Assembly (NCBI GenBank): GCA_950295325.1
Contig: OX485808.1
Coordinates: forward strand, 188,501-252,500
Direction: 5' to 3'
DNA: 64,000 nt
From: Polytrichum commune
Lineage: Eukaryota > Streptophyta > Polytrichopsida > Polytrichales > Polytrichaceae
Of this stretch, positions 49,605 through 61,258 are shown piece by piece. How positions within the stretch are numbered: position 1 is the first letter of the stretch; the number at the start of each line of letters is the position of its first letter. The translations under genes and the position numbers were made by a program. The notes under the pieces were generated by a model. That model did no database searches, had not been told where the DNA came from, and saw nothing but the letters and a program-made list of their open reading frames with translations.

Positions 49605-52600
49605 ATGAGCATGGAGGGTGAACCAGTAGCTCGGCTTCCACTAGACCATCCACTCCGCATCAAGGCAAGGGATTTGAAGTTGCAGCAGCGAGACGAGGAT
49701 CGTGCTGACAGGAATGCATTGTCTAGGTACAGGTGCCCTTGCAATCTTTGTGGGGGGCGGAGACGACCCTACAAGACCAGCACAGTTGCAAGGCACCTCA
49801 GGCATCGGGGCCGACATGGTGCCTTGAGAGGTAGTACACAGGTAATTACGCACATCGACCATAGTTGAGGGAGTGGTCATGAAATACTTAAACTTTATTA
49901 TTGACGTGACCATTTTGTTGTCGATGTGTGTTTTAATATTGGTGTATGTTGACATTTAGGGTGACGACTATGACTCATCTGACGAGGAGTGGGATCAGCA
50001 CATTGGCTCACACGCTCGAGCATTTCTCGGCCTGAATGAGCCAATAGCTGAGATAGCTCTCGACGACGGCGTTGGAATTGGGATGATGGTGAGGAATGCT
50101 TTCACGTTTGCGGACAACATACACATGCGTGCGGCTGTGGCCGCCTGCCCCGAAGCTGCCGTTGCAGAGGGGTCCCCAATGCAGCACCGGCAGGATGGAC
50201 TCGGAGATGCGGATATTGTGAGCAACATTAATGTGCGGTCAGAAGGTGAATACATTGCTGAGTTTCAAACAAGGTCCCTGCAGTCCAATTGCAGTAACGA
50301 TCACAGCCAATGCCCACGTCAACATGGAACAAGCAATGTCGATGGAGGCTCCAGCGGAGAGGAGGGTTCGGCCAATTTAGGGGCCGAAGATGGGGACGCG
50401 GAGGAGAACTCTAGTGATTCCTCCAGGAGGGAGCCAGGGGATGCATCGGACGACGAACAGAGTGATGAGGAGGACCTGGAAGAGCTGCTGGGTCAAATTC
50501 CCGAGGACCGAATGGGTTCGAATCCCGAATTTGATATTGCCGCAACACTGCCCTTGTATGAGGGCAGCACCTTGTCCATGCTATGCGCAACCTTGCTCAT
50601 AGTGAATTGTTGTAAGACACACGGTGTGTCCAACACATTTACGAATGAGCTACTTATGCTCCTGAGTATGAGTATTCTGCCCGCGGGAAATTGTCTTCCG
50701 AAAACGGAGTATGAGGCGAGCAAAATTCTGCGGAGACTTGGGTTGGCATATAACATGATACATGCTTGTCCTAATGGGTGTTGTTTATTTAATGGTGATT
50801 TAGAGGATGTTGAGAAATGTCCAGTGTGTGAGCATGATAGGTACAGAATGTGCGGGAGGTCAAGGGTACCGACTTTGATATTGCGTCATTTTCCCCTTAT
50901 CCCTCAGCTGCAAAGGATGTTTAGCTCTAAGAAGTTGTCAAAGTTAAATGTATGGCACTATTTTAACAAGTCGGTTGATGGAAAGATGAGACACACTGCT
51001 GATTCTCCACAGTGGAATTTTGTGAACACAGAACTGGAACCTGAAGCGGGCAATGATATGTTCGGTCGAGATCCGCGGGATATCCATCTAGGACTTGCCC
51101 TGGACGGCATGAACCCATATTCTGAGAAACGCTCAACCCAAAGCTTAACTCCAGTCATTGTGTTCAACTACAACTTGCCTCCGTGGTTGGTAACCAAAAA
51201 ATACTTTGTAATGTTATGTCTTCTGATTCCAACTAAATTAAGTCTAACAGGTTCAAATATTGATGTCTTCGTACAACCTCTGGTAGATGAGTTGCAACAA
51301 CTGTGGAGTCGTAGGGGGGTTCTTACATGGGATGCTAGAGCTAATTTGGGAGTGTCCCACTTCAACCTGAGGGCCGTTTTGATGTGGACATTGCACGATT
51401 TTCCGGCCTATGGATTGATTTCTGGACTAACTACAAAAGGGTTCAAAGGTTGTCCTGTATGCGGACCCCACACAGTATCTCGCAGGTCCAAAATACTGAG
51501 GAAAAATGTGTACTGCAACTGCCATAGAAGATATCTGCAAGGAGACCATTATTTTCGGGGCGCAGCTGCAGCATTTGACGGTGAAGCAAACCATGAAACG
51601 GCGGCCGAACCACTAACAGGAAACCAAACAATTCGGTATGGCCGTCAATCAGAGGCCTACATTGACGGAGGGGGCACAGAGAAGGACGACGAATTTCCTG
51701 CCAAGGAGCACGGTGTAAAGAGAGTATCAGCGCTATACCAGTTACCATACTGGAGGGTTAGTATTGCGAAACCTGTTGCTATTTATTCTCCTAATTTTCA
51801 TTGAAAGGAATGACATGGTTGAATATCTCTGGTTGTCAATTCATGTCTACCTTACATGGCCAGGAAGATGATATGATCACCGGGATGTTGTGAATATTCC
51901 TGGTCCTTGCTGGACACACTGCAATGTTTAACTTCAGAGTCTGTAATGAATTAAGAATAAATGCAATGCAGACAATACCCTGACTCTATCAAAATGGACA
52001 GTTTGTTGTTGCCAGCCTGCTCATTCATCTACAACTGCAAATGAAATATATGTAATTTGACATATGTATATATGAATATCAGACAATGAAGCATTGCCTA
52101 CTTGCTTGCAGGTTGTTGTGGTCCCAAATGTGCATATATGATGTTGGACACTAGCATGTTGTGGCTTGTTGTTGAAAACACCTAGTGACTTACGAGACCA
52201 TTATGCACATTGCAACATATGCTTACTATTGCAGCTTGTAGCCGCAGAAGCTTCCAATCAGGCACCTCTTGGATGTAATGCACATTGAGCGCAACATATG
52301 CGACAGCTTAGTGAAGTTACTATTTGGAGCGAAAGACACCGCAGCCTCGCGTCGAGATATGGAGGAGGAGAGAATACGGCAACATTTGTGGGTTCGTCGA
52401 GGGCCGGTGCCTGGTGGAAATTACATCAAGCCTCCTGCACCATACGTGCTGACCAAAGAGGAACAAAAAAATTTTCTAGAGCAATTGGCTGGAATATCAC
52501 TACCGACGGGCTATTGTGGGCCAATGCAGAAGCACATACTCCAGAATAGAATTGGTAACATGAAGTCCCATGACTTCCACATCTTTTTCCAATTTATACT

Positions 52601-54346
52601 CCCTGTTTGTTTGAGGCATCTTATGGACAGGGGGCCCCGATCGGCCATTATTCGGCTTGCAAGGTTGTTCACAATGATCTGCAAAAAGGTCATAGCTGTG
52701 ACAGAGTTAGAGCGTTTACAACATTATGCAGCCGAAACAATGTGCTTAATGGAGGTATGGTTTCCTCCTTCTTTTTTTGACATTATGGTCCATTTGCCAA
52801 TCCATCTTGTTAGGCAGGTGAAGTTGTGCGGCCCAATTGCCAATGCTTGGTGCTATCCGGTAGAGAGACACTTGAATGTTTTAAAAAAATATATCCGGAA
52901 CCGGGCACACCCCGAGGGTGCCATTGCGAATGCTTACTTGTATGATGAGGCACTCGGATTTTGCACCGAGTACTTGAAGCTCTATCCCTTCACACGACGA
53001 AGAATTTGGGATGACGAGGAGGAGTTGGGTGATTGTGGAGAACTGCTAGAAGGAAAAGCCCTAAACCGAGAACTAACCAACGAGGAGCGGAGAGCAATCC
53101 ATTCTTGGATTATTAGGAATTCAGAGGCAACTAGGGAGCCTTGGAGGTAAACCATATGCATTATGTCTTGATGAATAATCAAATTCACGCCTAGTCTGTA
53201 TGTAGCCATGGCCTTTGCGTTCAGGTGCTGTCACACCCACTAATGTATAGTTATTTTGTATCTGCCAGACAATACCAGGCCCTTAAAGAGCAACTGGAGG
53301 CAGGAAGGGCAACATTCAGGAGGGATGCTGCATTAAGAGGGCTTAGCCGAAGACAACAACGTGCTTATCCTAATGACCTCTTGAACGACTTGCCTGACTT
53401 TGTGGACTGGTTGCCATCATACACCACGCAGTTGGTCAACACACATGGTTCACGCAATGTTGACATCGATTTGCTCCGACTATCGAGTCTCCCTTCTCGA
53501 GATGCTGAGAGTTATCAGCAAATGTGGGCCTATGGGAACCACTACAGGGTGTACAACGAGGGAGATGAACGAGGGTTCGTGACACAAGATTATGGAATCG
53601 CCAGCATATTTGGAGCAGAGGAGGGACAAAGCGCAGGTGTGAGTATGGTAGGAGTCTTGAAAGAGATTATTGTTGTTCGATACTCAGCGCAAAGGAGGGT
53701 AGTGTTTCGTGGTTCATGGATTCGCAATGCTCCTGGGGCACAGTCATCCACGAAGGTAGACCAGTATGGCTTCACGATTGTCAGGTTCAATGATCGGATT
53801 GCCCGTGACATAGAACCGTATGTGTTACCGGCCACAATCCGCCAGGTATCACAATGTAGTGAGTCTGATTGGGGTTCATGTGGGAATGTGGCTCCTCCCT
53901 GTTGAAGTGTGCCCCAATGTATGGTGCATCGGAGGATGTGCATATATTGTGTGAATCCATACAATACCTTTGTTGACTATTTGTGCACATGGCGCAAGGT
54001 GTTCTTCATTGAGGATTGGAGGCATCCTGCGTGGCGCGTGGTGCTCCAGAAGGAGCCGCGATCGCGGAGAGTGGTGGACAACGACGATGAACAGACATTG
54101 GGGATATCGGGGGATCTGATTGGCCTCCAACTACCGTTGGACATGAACGCAGCGCATTTCAGGCCAAACCCTGTGAATGCAGGGGAGGCAGTTCCAGCCG
54201 CGGAGATTGCCAGGCTGAATGCACTAGTGGCTGGTGATCCACATCAAATTCACCAACATGCAGGGGCCAATGGACGAAGGGGAAGGGGAAGGGGAAGGGG
54301 AAGGGGAAGGGGAGGCAACCGGAGGAGGTTGCCAAGAAGGAATTAG
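49605..54346 (+). CDS. CACTA transposase TNP2/TNPD, copy 2
   Basis: Exons are 49605-49841, 49960-51756, 52248-53146, 53251-53845 and 53999-54346, matching copy 1 exactly with an offset of 18,060 and giving the same 1,291 residues. Transposase_21, DUF4218 and DUF4216 regions are all present and open. If the duplication is real, the two genes are so similar that they separated very recently or were homogenised. If the scaffold is chimeric, this and 31545-36286 may be one gene seen twice or two alleles or paralogues at different loci. Confidence 0.9.
54279..54314 (+). repeat. (GGAAGG)n tract, copy 2
   Basis: Same G-rich tract as at 36219-36254, at the 3' end of the TNP2 copy 2 coding sequence. 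Confidence 0.75.
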
Positions 54347-54931
54347 ATAGGACCTTGGAATTCGGACATGGCAGTCATGTGCTTTGCAACACCTCGAATG
54401 GCGCTGACGGCATTTTTCCGGTAGACACCAGTATTTCTGATTGCATAAATGCAACTCAAACATGATATTTTGATGTTTCCTGTTAATGCAATGCATCGAA
54501 CTTACCCCTTGTGCACATCGTCTCTACAGACACAGCAATGGTTTGTCATCTTTGATGTGGCAATTGTGATAACATTGTGGGTTACTAATGTCAATCATGT
54601 GGTCATGTAATATTTCAGGTGGTTGATGAGATTCCTATTTCCGAACTATTAAAGCTCAAAGATTCGAAGTGTTCTGGGGACATCTGGGAATGGGACTGTG
54701 GACGGCAGATTGTGGACGTACATGTCTACCTTACACTGAAGGAAGATTACACTTGTCATATTTGAGGATGTTTTTATGTAGAGCTTTCTATTACTTGGCA
54801 AAGAGGTCTTGCTTCTAAGATGTTTATATTTTGTGATGCGAGACATAATATTGGGCCTTGCCTCAACTTTGTTCAGGTAGGTGAATGATGAATCTATCTG
54901 TTTTAAATCATTGTTTAATCTTGTTGCACAG

Positions 54932-56652
54932 TTGATCTTCCCCTGCACACTCCTGGGTACTGGAGAACCTTGGACCCTGATGAAAACAATAAGTGTCACA
55001 TAATACTTGAACTATGAGTCAGGTATGTTCTCTTCCTTGTACCTTGAAATTTGAAAGTCGGATGACTAGGAGTTCCAGCTGCTCAGTTTATCGGAGCTCA
55101 GCGTGTAGGAGATTGTTCAGATCTGCTGCCCTTGGCTTCTGTTGGACTACGGTGTGGGTTCACTGATTTGCATGACTTCATGTATTTTATTGCATGGACT
55201 CATTTTACTCCTCTGTGGAGAGCACGGACTTTCAGAATGTAAAGCAAGTATAAACTAATACCTTCAGCTGATGAAGACTACTGCTTTCAAGTGATGTTTG
55301 GATCTTTCATGTGCGACTTTGTTGACAACATATATTTGTGATGTTACATAAATGTAGCTATCCTTGAATTGTGCAAGAAAATTCTCAAAAAATAGGGGTG
55401 TGGGGGATTTTCGTAATGACGTGAAAACCACAAATATTCCTGTAGAAGTATGGAGATACTATCTTCTTGTCAATCGGCCAAAGGTACACTAATCTTATCC
55501 TTATTGAGAGACTTGCAAGGCTAAAATGCAACCTCGTGTATCCTTAATCAACTAGTGTGTCTAGCTACTGCTTGAATCTATCTGTGAAGTTCTTATATAG
55601 TTTTTAGCTGTTGGGTACATCTATGTTGTTCTTCCAATATGTTCTGCATGCTGTGTGTGAATGTTGTGGTCGTTCTTGCAGTTATGAAGGATAAACATAA
55701 TTGAGAACTGTGGAAGCAATTATTGTCTAAAACGGATTTCCTTGCTATTCCTTTTTAATCCAAACTTGAAGTTCACAAAGGCTTGTGTGAACAAAATGTT
55801 CCTTTATGGGTTGTGCATTTGTATGGCAACGATCATTTAAAAAATATTCCAATAAATTCATTATTATTTTGATTTTTTTTTTTTTGGACCCTTTAATGAT
55901 GTCTTTACTACAGGTTTCAGATACTCTGTTTACCTGGGCAGACCTTCAGGCCAAGCAAAACAATGAGTTGCTAAAGAATATGGGCAACTTTGTTCATCAG
56001 ACCTTGTTTTTTCTGGCCAAACCTTCAGGTCTGCACCACCTCATATTCAAAAGTTATGAAAGTATTCTCTAGCTAGTTTATGAAAGTGTTATGAGACTAG
56101 TGTTTCTGCTTGTAAATTATATATGAAATGATCATATACAAATGATTATGAGATGAAGGTTTTGTGGGATTTTTTGACAGGGGAAGGTGGGTATATATCA
56201 GTGGCTACCGAAGCTATCAACCCTGTAGAGCATGAACTCACAGCCAATTTCGGATCCGAAGTTGAGAAGGTTGTGACTGAGTATGTTGACGCTATGGAGA
56301 AATTGAAGTTGAAGACATGCTTAGAGTAGCAATGAACGCTTCCAGTCTTGGCAACCTTTATTTACAGGCACTGCACCTAAAGAAGTTTTGGAGAATTGTC
56401 AGGACCCATTTGTGCCGTGAAAGTCCTACCTTTGTATGATTGATTCTATGTTGAGGAGCTCCATCATGGCGATGTTTGTAAATCCTAACTTTCTGTCATA
56501 TCAATCATGGTTCATGGGAACAGGACAGCAAATTCTGGAAGTTGTACAAGGAAGATCCACCTGCTTGTGCAATTGTGTTGAAGGCATCTGTTGGACCGGT
56601 TCATTTGTTGACGACACTTTTTGAACCATTCATGCCAAATTTCTCCCACAAG
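54932..56652 (+). pseudogene. Captured methionyl-tRNA synthetase fragment, copy 2
   Basis: Blocks at 54932-55022, 55377-55483, 55914-56028, 56181-56366 and 56524-56652 repeat those of copy 1, including the TAA, the frameshift and the KFSKN loop. The damage therefore predates the separation of the two copies, or both are readings of one sequence. Confidence 0.87.
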
Positions 56653-57995
56653 GTAGGCTTTCAGAAGACCTTGCAATCATCTTTTCATGTGGCTCAGTTT
56701 CAGGCTTGAATGTCTTTGAAAGTCAAGAGGGTGCATCTCAATCACCATTCCAAACTTGACTTACTGTGGATCGAAATAGGCTACTTTGCAGAAGGCCTCG
56801 GATCCGAGGTCTGTTGTCCTTGGGGGTTGCTAAACTTGATTTGAGGTCAAGTTTATGGTTTCAGGTTGAATGTAGGCATGCCATGTTTGGGTTTCATGTC
56901 TAGCTACATTCAACCTGACTCCATAAATTTGAAATCGAATCATTGTATTCTTCATATACAGAGACACGCATGTGTTCATCTAACCGGCCTTTCCAGATTG
57001 GGGTGCTATGAACTCCTCCTCTCCAGGTAAAATTTCGACTCGTTATTCGTGCCAGTTGTTTTTACATGATCCGTGCTTGCATTGTGGGCGTTTTTTGTTC
57101 GTTTGAATTGTCTTCAAATAGATATTAATATGTGATGTAATTTTTAACTTGTTAAGGAGATGACATGGCAATTATCCTATTCATGCAGTATTTGCATCAA
57201 TTTATAGTGAGTCTAGTGTAAGGTTCCTTCTGATACTTGGACTTGGAGCTGTATACTTTGCAGAGTAAATGACAAGCTCCACTAAACTCTTGCCTTGTAT
57301 CTACTTGTTATGACAGTCACTAAATGTGGAGTTGTTTAGTGTACAAAGCATAAATCCTGAAAGTGTAATTATTTGTGCAGATTGGCAAGTCTGGAACTCT
57401 ATGGACTGTGGCAGCGGCTTTGAAGCGCTACAGCATCCTGGACCCGGAACGCCAATCCTGTTCTCTGCTCAATGTTCGAAATGTGGCCATAGATTCAATA
57501 GCAAATTTGTACGTGTTGGAACATGTCATCCACAGTAGTTCATTTTTCAGAGAAGAAAGGTTCAAACATATTGGGACCATTGAATGTAGTTGCATTGAGA
57601 CTTTGAGAGATGTGGGACGCAGTATTAACTGAGCATGGCGGATAATGTTACTGAGCTTCATTGGAGTTGCCAAACAATGAAACTCTAGTATGTTGCCCAA
57701 AATATTCATATCGCTGAAATGTATGATGTGAAGTTTGTGTGCAGACTATGACGCTTGATAGACATGTATGTGTGTAATTTTGTGCACGACTTTCTTTCAT
57801 GGGAATGTAGTTATCATTGCAACCATTGTACAGACCATTTTTTTCAATTCCAGTGTCCCTTGCTCATTGACCTGTCCCATTTGTAATCTATGATTTGAAT
57901 ACAAGAGCAAGTAGCATTCGAGTGTAGGTTGAATGCATGTCGCAATCGTTTTTGGGTTCAGTCCGCTTGAGGCACAACGCATTGCGGGTGTCAAC

Positions 57996-58103
57996 GGAAA
58001 TCGAGTGTCACTCGATTTCCAGTGCCAGTGGAAATCGAGTGACTCGACACTCGTTTTCAGAAGACAGTGGAAATCGAGTGACACTCGTTTTCAGAAGACA
58101 GTG
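57996..58103. repeat. GGAAATCGAGTG cluster, copy 2
   Basis: Identical to 39936-40043 with an offset of 18,060; subterminal in the second CACTA copy. Confidence 0.8.
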
Positions 58104-58938
58104 CAAGTTGGCTGCAACTGTATTTTGACTACAAGTTGCATCCAAATGCCACATGTTTCCAACAGGCACTGGACAGCCATCGTCATTGCAGCTAGGGCTG
58201 AACCCAATACGTAGGAGCATTTCGGTGTGAGTGGCAGTCAATATAGGACAAACCCGTCCCACAATTAAAGGGAGTGTGTGCACTGTTGGTCGATTGAAAC
58301 ACGCGTAGGAATTGAAGAACATCGATCTAAGAGCGCATTGGGCACGATTGGATGAGATCCGCGGGTTTGCAAGTCGGACCGGTTATGTGTTAACAAACTT
58401 GCCATTTCCTTCATAAAAATAGGGTATATTTCATAAATTCCTACTCCATGGTAGGCCCCTTTTCTGCAGTCTTCAACTTCGAATGGTCGTATTTCCACTT
58501 CATCCGGACCATTTGTAACCAACTGCCGGTTCTCCCCAGGTGTGCATTAATTGTTGCAGAGGCAATCGAAGACATACCTGTGTATTGACATAATACGGAC
58601 TTGGCAAGCAATTGCATATCTCCTGAAAGTCATATATATAGCTCATGGAATGACATGGGACTGTGATTTCAAATTAACTCCGAATCAATGTTTACTCTTT
58701 GCAAAAGGCACCAAACACTTGCTGATACGTACGTACCTAAACTAACCCAGACATATATATATATTTTACGTACGTAAAGGATGTGTGAAGACATTAAGTT
58801 TCCAAAAATTAATTGCACGCAAATGCATATACACAGAATATAAAGAGAAATGATCTATGAATGTGTAAACAGTTAAAACCTTGAATGACAGTGACCCAAT
58901 ATTGGTAATTATCGCCCCCCCAAAAAAACTATTAAAAT

Positions 58939-59003
58939 AGTGGTCAAAAGAACCGCAATAGAAAAACGACTGCGGTTTTTTTTAACCATGTTTTCTACTA
59001 GTG
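58939..59003 (-). repeat. CACTA right terminal inverted repeat of copy 2, 65 bp
   Basis: Same sequence as 40879-40943, but followed by CTT and the MULE gene. It is the terminus that pairs with 19477 by target-site duplication. Confidence 0.95.
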
Positions 59004-59006
59004 CTT
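59004..59006. repeat. CTT target-site duplication, right side
   Basis: CTT matches 19474-19476. Taking one CTT away together with everything from 19477 to 59003 joins the MULE second gene in frame (RQA then KVNAAIGRAM). Confidence 0.85.
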
Positions 59007-61258
59007 AGCCTGGCGGTCCTCCTCCCATTGTTTTCTTTGTCTCTTAACCTCTCACATGTTGAAAGTGTGCTCCACATACTTCACGAGAGCTCCAACCTCT
59101 GCGGCCACAGCGGCAACATCGTGGATCTTGCTCACAGTTGCGACAACCACCTCGGTGATTTGTGGTCCAACGTCGGGTCTGGCCTGCATCAGAATAAACC
59201 CATCTCAACCATAATCCCATGTTCCAACTACAAAGAGAGACGGGCACTTCCAGTACTCCACAGTTGAACTGACTATCTGGACACAAACTGGAATACAAGT
59301 GAATTATCTCATATTGATACATATTCATACAGTGCTAAAATTGACAACGCAGTAAAGTTTGAACACCAATTCCAGAAAACATTGGACAGTAGTTAACTAC
59401 AGTTAGGTATGATGACACATTGACACATGTTTATGAGATCGAGGAATTAATACTTTCCTATTGGTACATTCAGGAGACATGCAAGCAGTTCTGTCCATCA
59501 ACAACATTGCCAGTATTCTATTCAAATGCGTGCTCTCTGATGTCGGTCCAGTAGCCACTACTGTAGTTCAAGAACCTCAATCATCCGTGACAAGAATTGT
59601 CAACTAATTCATAAGATTTGCCATTACATAAGATGCCACAATGATATAAAATACTGTATGACACTAAATATATAATTTTTTGTATTCTCATTGTTTGGAT
59701 ATGCACAGAATCTACCTACACCGTGAAATAGATAAAGGCGACTCTCCTGCCCACTTAGACATTGACACAGACTCAGAGTATGTATACTTCATGCAACAAA
59801 CAAAACAAATAGAAGGTGGCGGTTGTACCTGGTGCGAGGGAGTGTAGAATCTTCCATAGGCTGCAAATAGCATGTCCATGAACGTCGGGTCGTTCTGCCA
59901 CTTCTGCACTTCGTCCTGGAATGTTTGTAACTCACCACACTCCAAATCAAACTTCAACAAACCACATGGCATCAAATAAAACAAACCTGGGGGTTGAATT
60001 GGGGGCCTCAAAGCCGGCTTGGGGGTGTCCATCTTCACGGAAACACGCGCGGTACTTGCAGCTTTCACATAGAATGCTTGCCTATCCTTCCGTAGCCCCA
60101 GCGCCAGATCGTGTGAACGTGTTGAATTCTGCGTAGGAGAGGTCGGCGTAACATCAGGCATAGAAGGGGGCATAGGAGGGGGACTGGGAGGAGGATTAAT
60201 CACTGGCAATATGGCAGCCCTCTCTGGAGAGGGGCTGCGGGACTGGATTGGAGTAACCCGGAGGGGATAGGGAGGCGGACGTCGGGGGACACCGTCCGGC
60301 GCTGCGTGACGGGCGCTCCGTGGCGGTTGCGAGGATGGACGCTCTGCACCCGCATGCTGTGATTGCTGCACAGGCGATGGCCTCCTTGGTGGTGTGTCGA
60401 ATTGTCGCTTGGAAGTAAACACCCCCTGACCCTCGGCCATGTGCGCATGCGGACGTTTTTTGCCCTTGCGCCGAGCCATCTCCGAGTCGTCTTCCTCATC
60501 ATCTGCAAGGTCCACGAAGTCAACAGCTTCGGATGCAGTGGGCTGCTTGGTGGGGCGCTGTGCTTTGGGCTTCTGTGGTGGCCGCACATCTCCGGCATGG
60601 GCAAGTGAGGCAGTCAAATTCTCCACGGTGGGGTGGCTGAATCGTCGTACCTGCACTTTGGCTCCAAAGGGGGGTAGACGATGTCCCGCAGCTCTGGATT
60701 GAGGTCAAGCCAGATGGACTCATCCTGCAAGCTGCCCCATACAGACCCATCGCCACGCTGCAAGGACACTTTGAGATCCTTGCCTTGCTTCGCCGTCTTG
60801 AGATTCGGATACACAGGGAGCTCCAATTTATTGCCCCTCAAGTCCACAGGTCCATTTGGGCAGCCAACAACTCGATGGTCCGTTAGCCGCAATTTGCTCG
60901 GAAAAGATGCCTTGCAAAACACACACAACCAATCATCTCGCGCTTTCTGGTTATCCCTGGATCGGTGGCGAGTGCACTCCAGTTTTAGTTCGATATAGAC
61001 ACGCCTCTTCACACGCTGCTCCACCCAACCTGCCGAATCCCTGTTCACATAGTAGGTAACCTCGTCGCCATCGGGTGCTCCTGTGTGAGAATCCATTTCC
61101 TGCAAAGAACGATGCAAGTCAATAGCGAGTAACAGCGCCATTTCAGGCGCGAGCATGAATTGCGGGAAATGCGAATGTGATACACAGGTAGCGTCTTGCA
61201 TCGTGCAGGTGGGCATGTGGTTGGTGCCACCCATTGGAGTAAATTCGCCAACGGCCAT
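59007..61258 (-). pseudogene. MULE second gene, N-terminal part (right of CACTA insertion)
   Basis: The frame opens at ATG 61258 (MAVGEFTPMGG) or, if an intron ends at the CTTTGCAG near 61097, with MDSHTGAPDGDEV. A CCHC-like pattern follows (CVFCKASF, then H and C in HRVVGC), then a conserved-looking block (GSVWGSLQDESIWLDLNPEL). At a run of six C near 60674 the frame shifts by one and continues as AKVQVRRFSHPTVENL, a long Pro/Ser/Arg-rich region, and GLFYLMPCGLLKFDLECGEL. A donor at 59828 joins the exon at 59183 (ARPDVGPQITEVVVATVSKI). A TGA (59054-59052) then interrupts a helical stretch, after which the same frame continues EVKRQRKQWEEDRQA to the CACTA junction. Family unknown. A zinc-finger-like motif and low-complexity middle suggest a nuclear protein, by inference only. 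Confidence 0.62.

Larger units (their letters stand above)
41271..59003. mobile_element. Second CACTA copy, left part missing in the gap
   Basis: It repeats 23211-40943 at a constant offset of 18,060. All open frames correspond and no indel or substitution was noticed where I compared rows. It starts abruptly at the gap inside the third large exon of the Transposase_24-type gene and ends at TAGTG at 59003. It is followed by CTT and the MULE second gene, so its right end fits the left end of copy 1 by target duplication. Confidence 0.95.

Noticed and set aside
31545-54346. Two TNP2 genes as a tandem gene family
   Set aside because: They are parts of two whole CACTA copies with a constant 18,060-bp offset and no visible difference, not an independent gene duplication.
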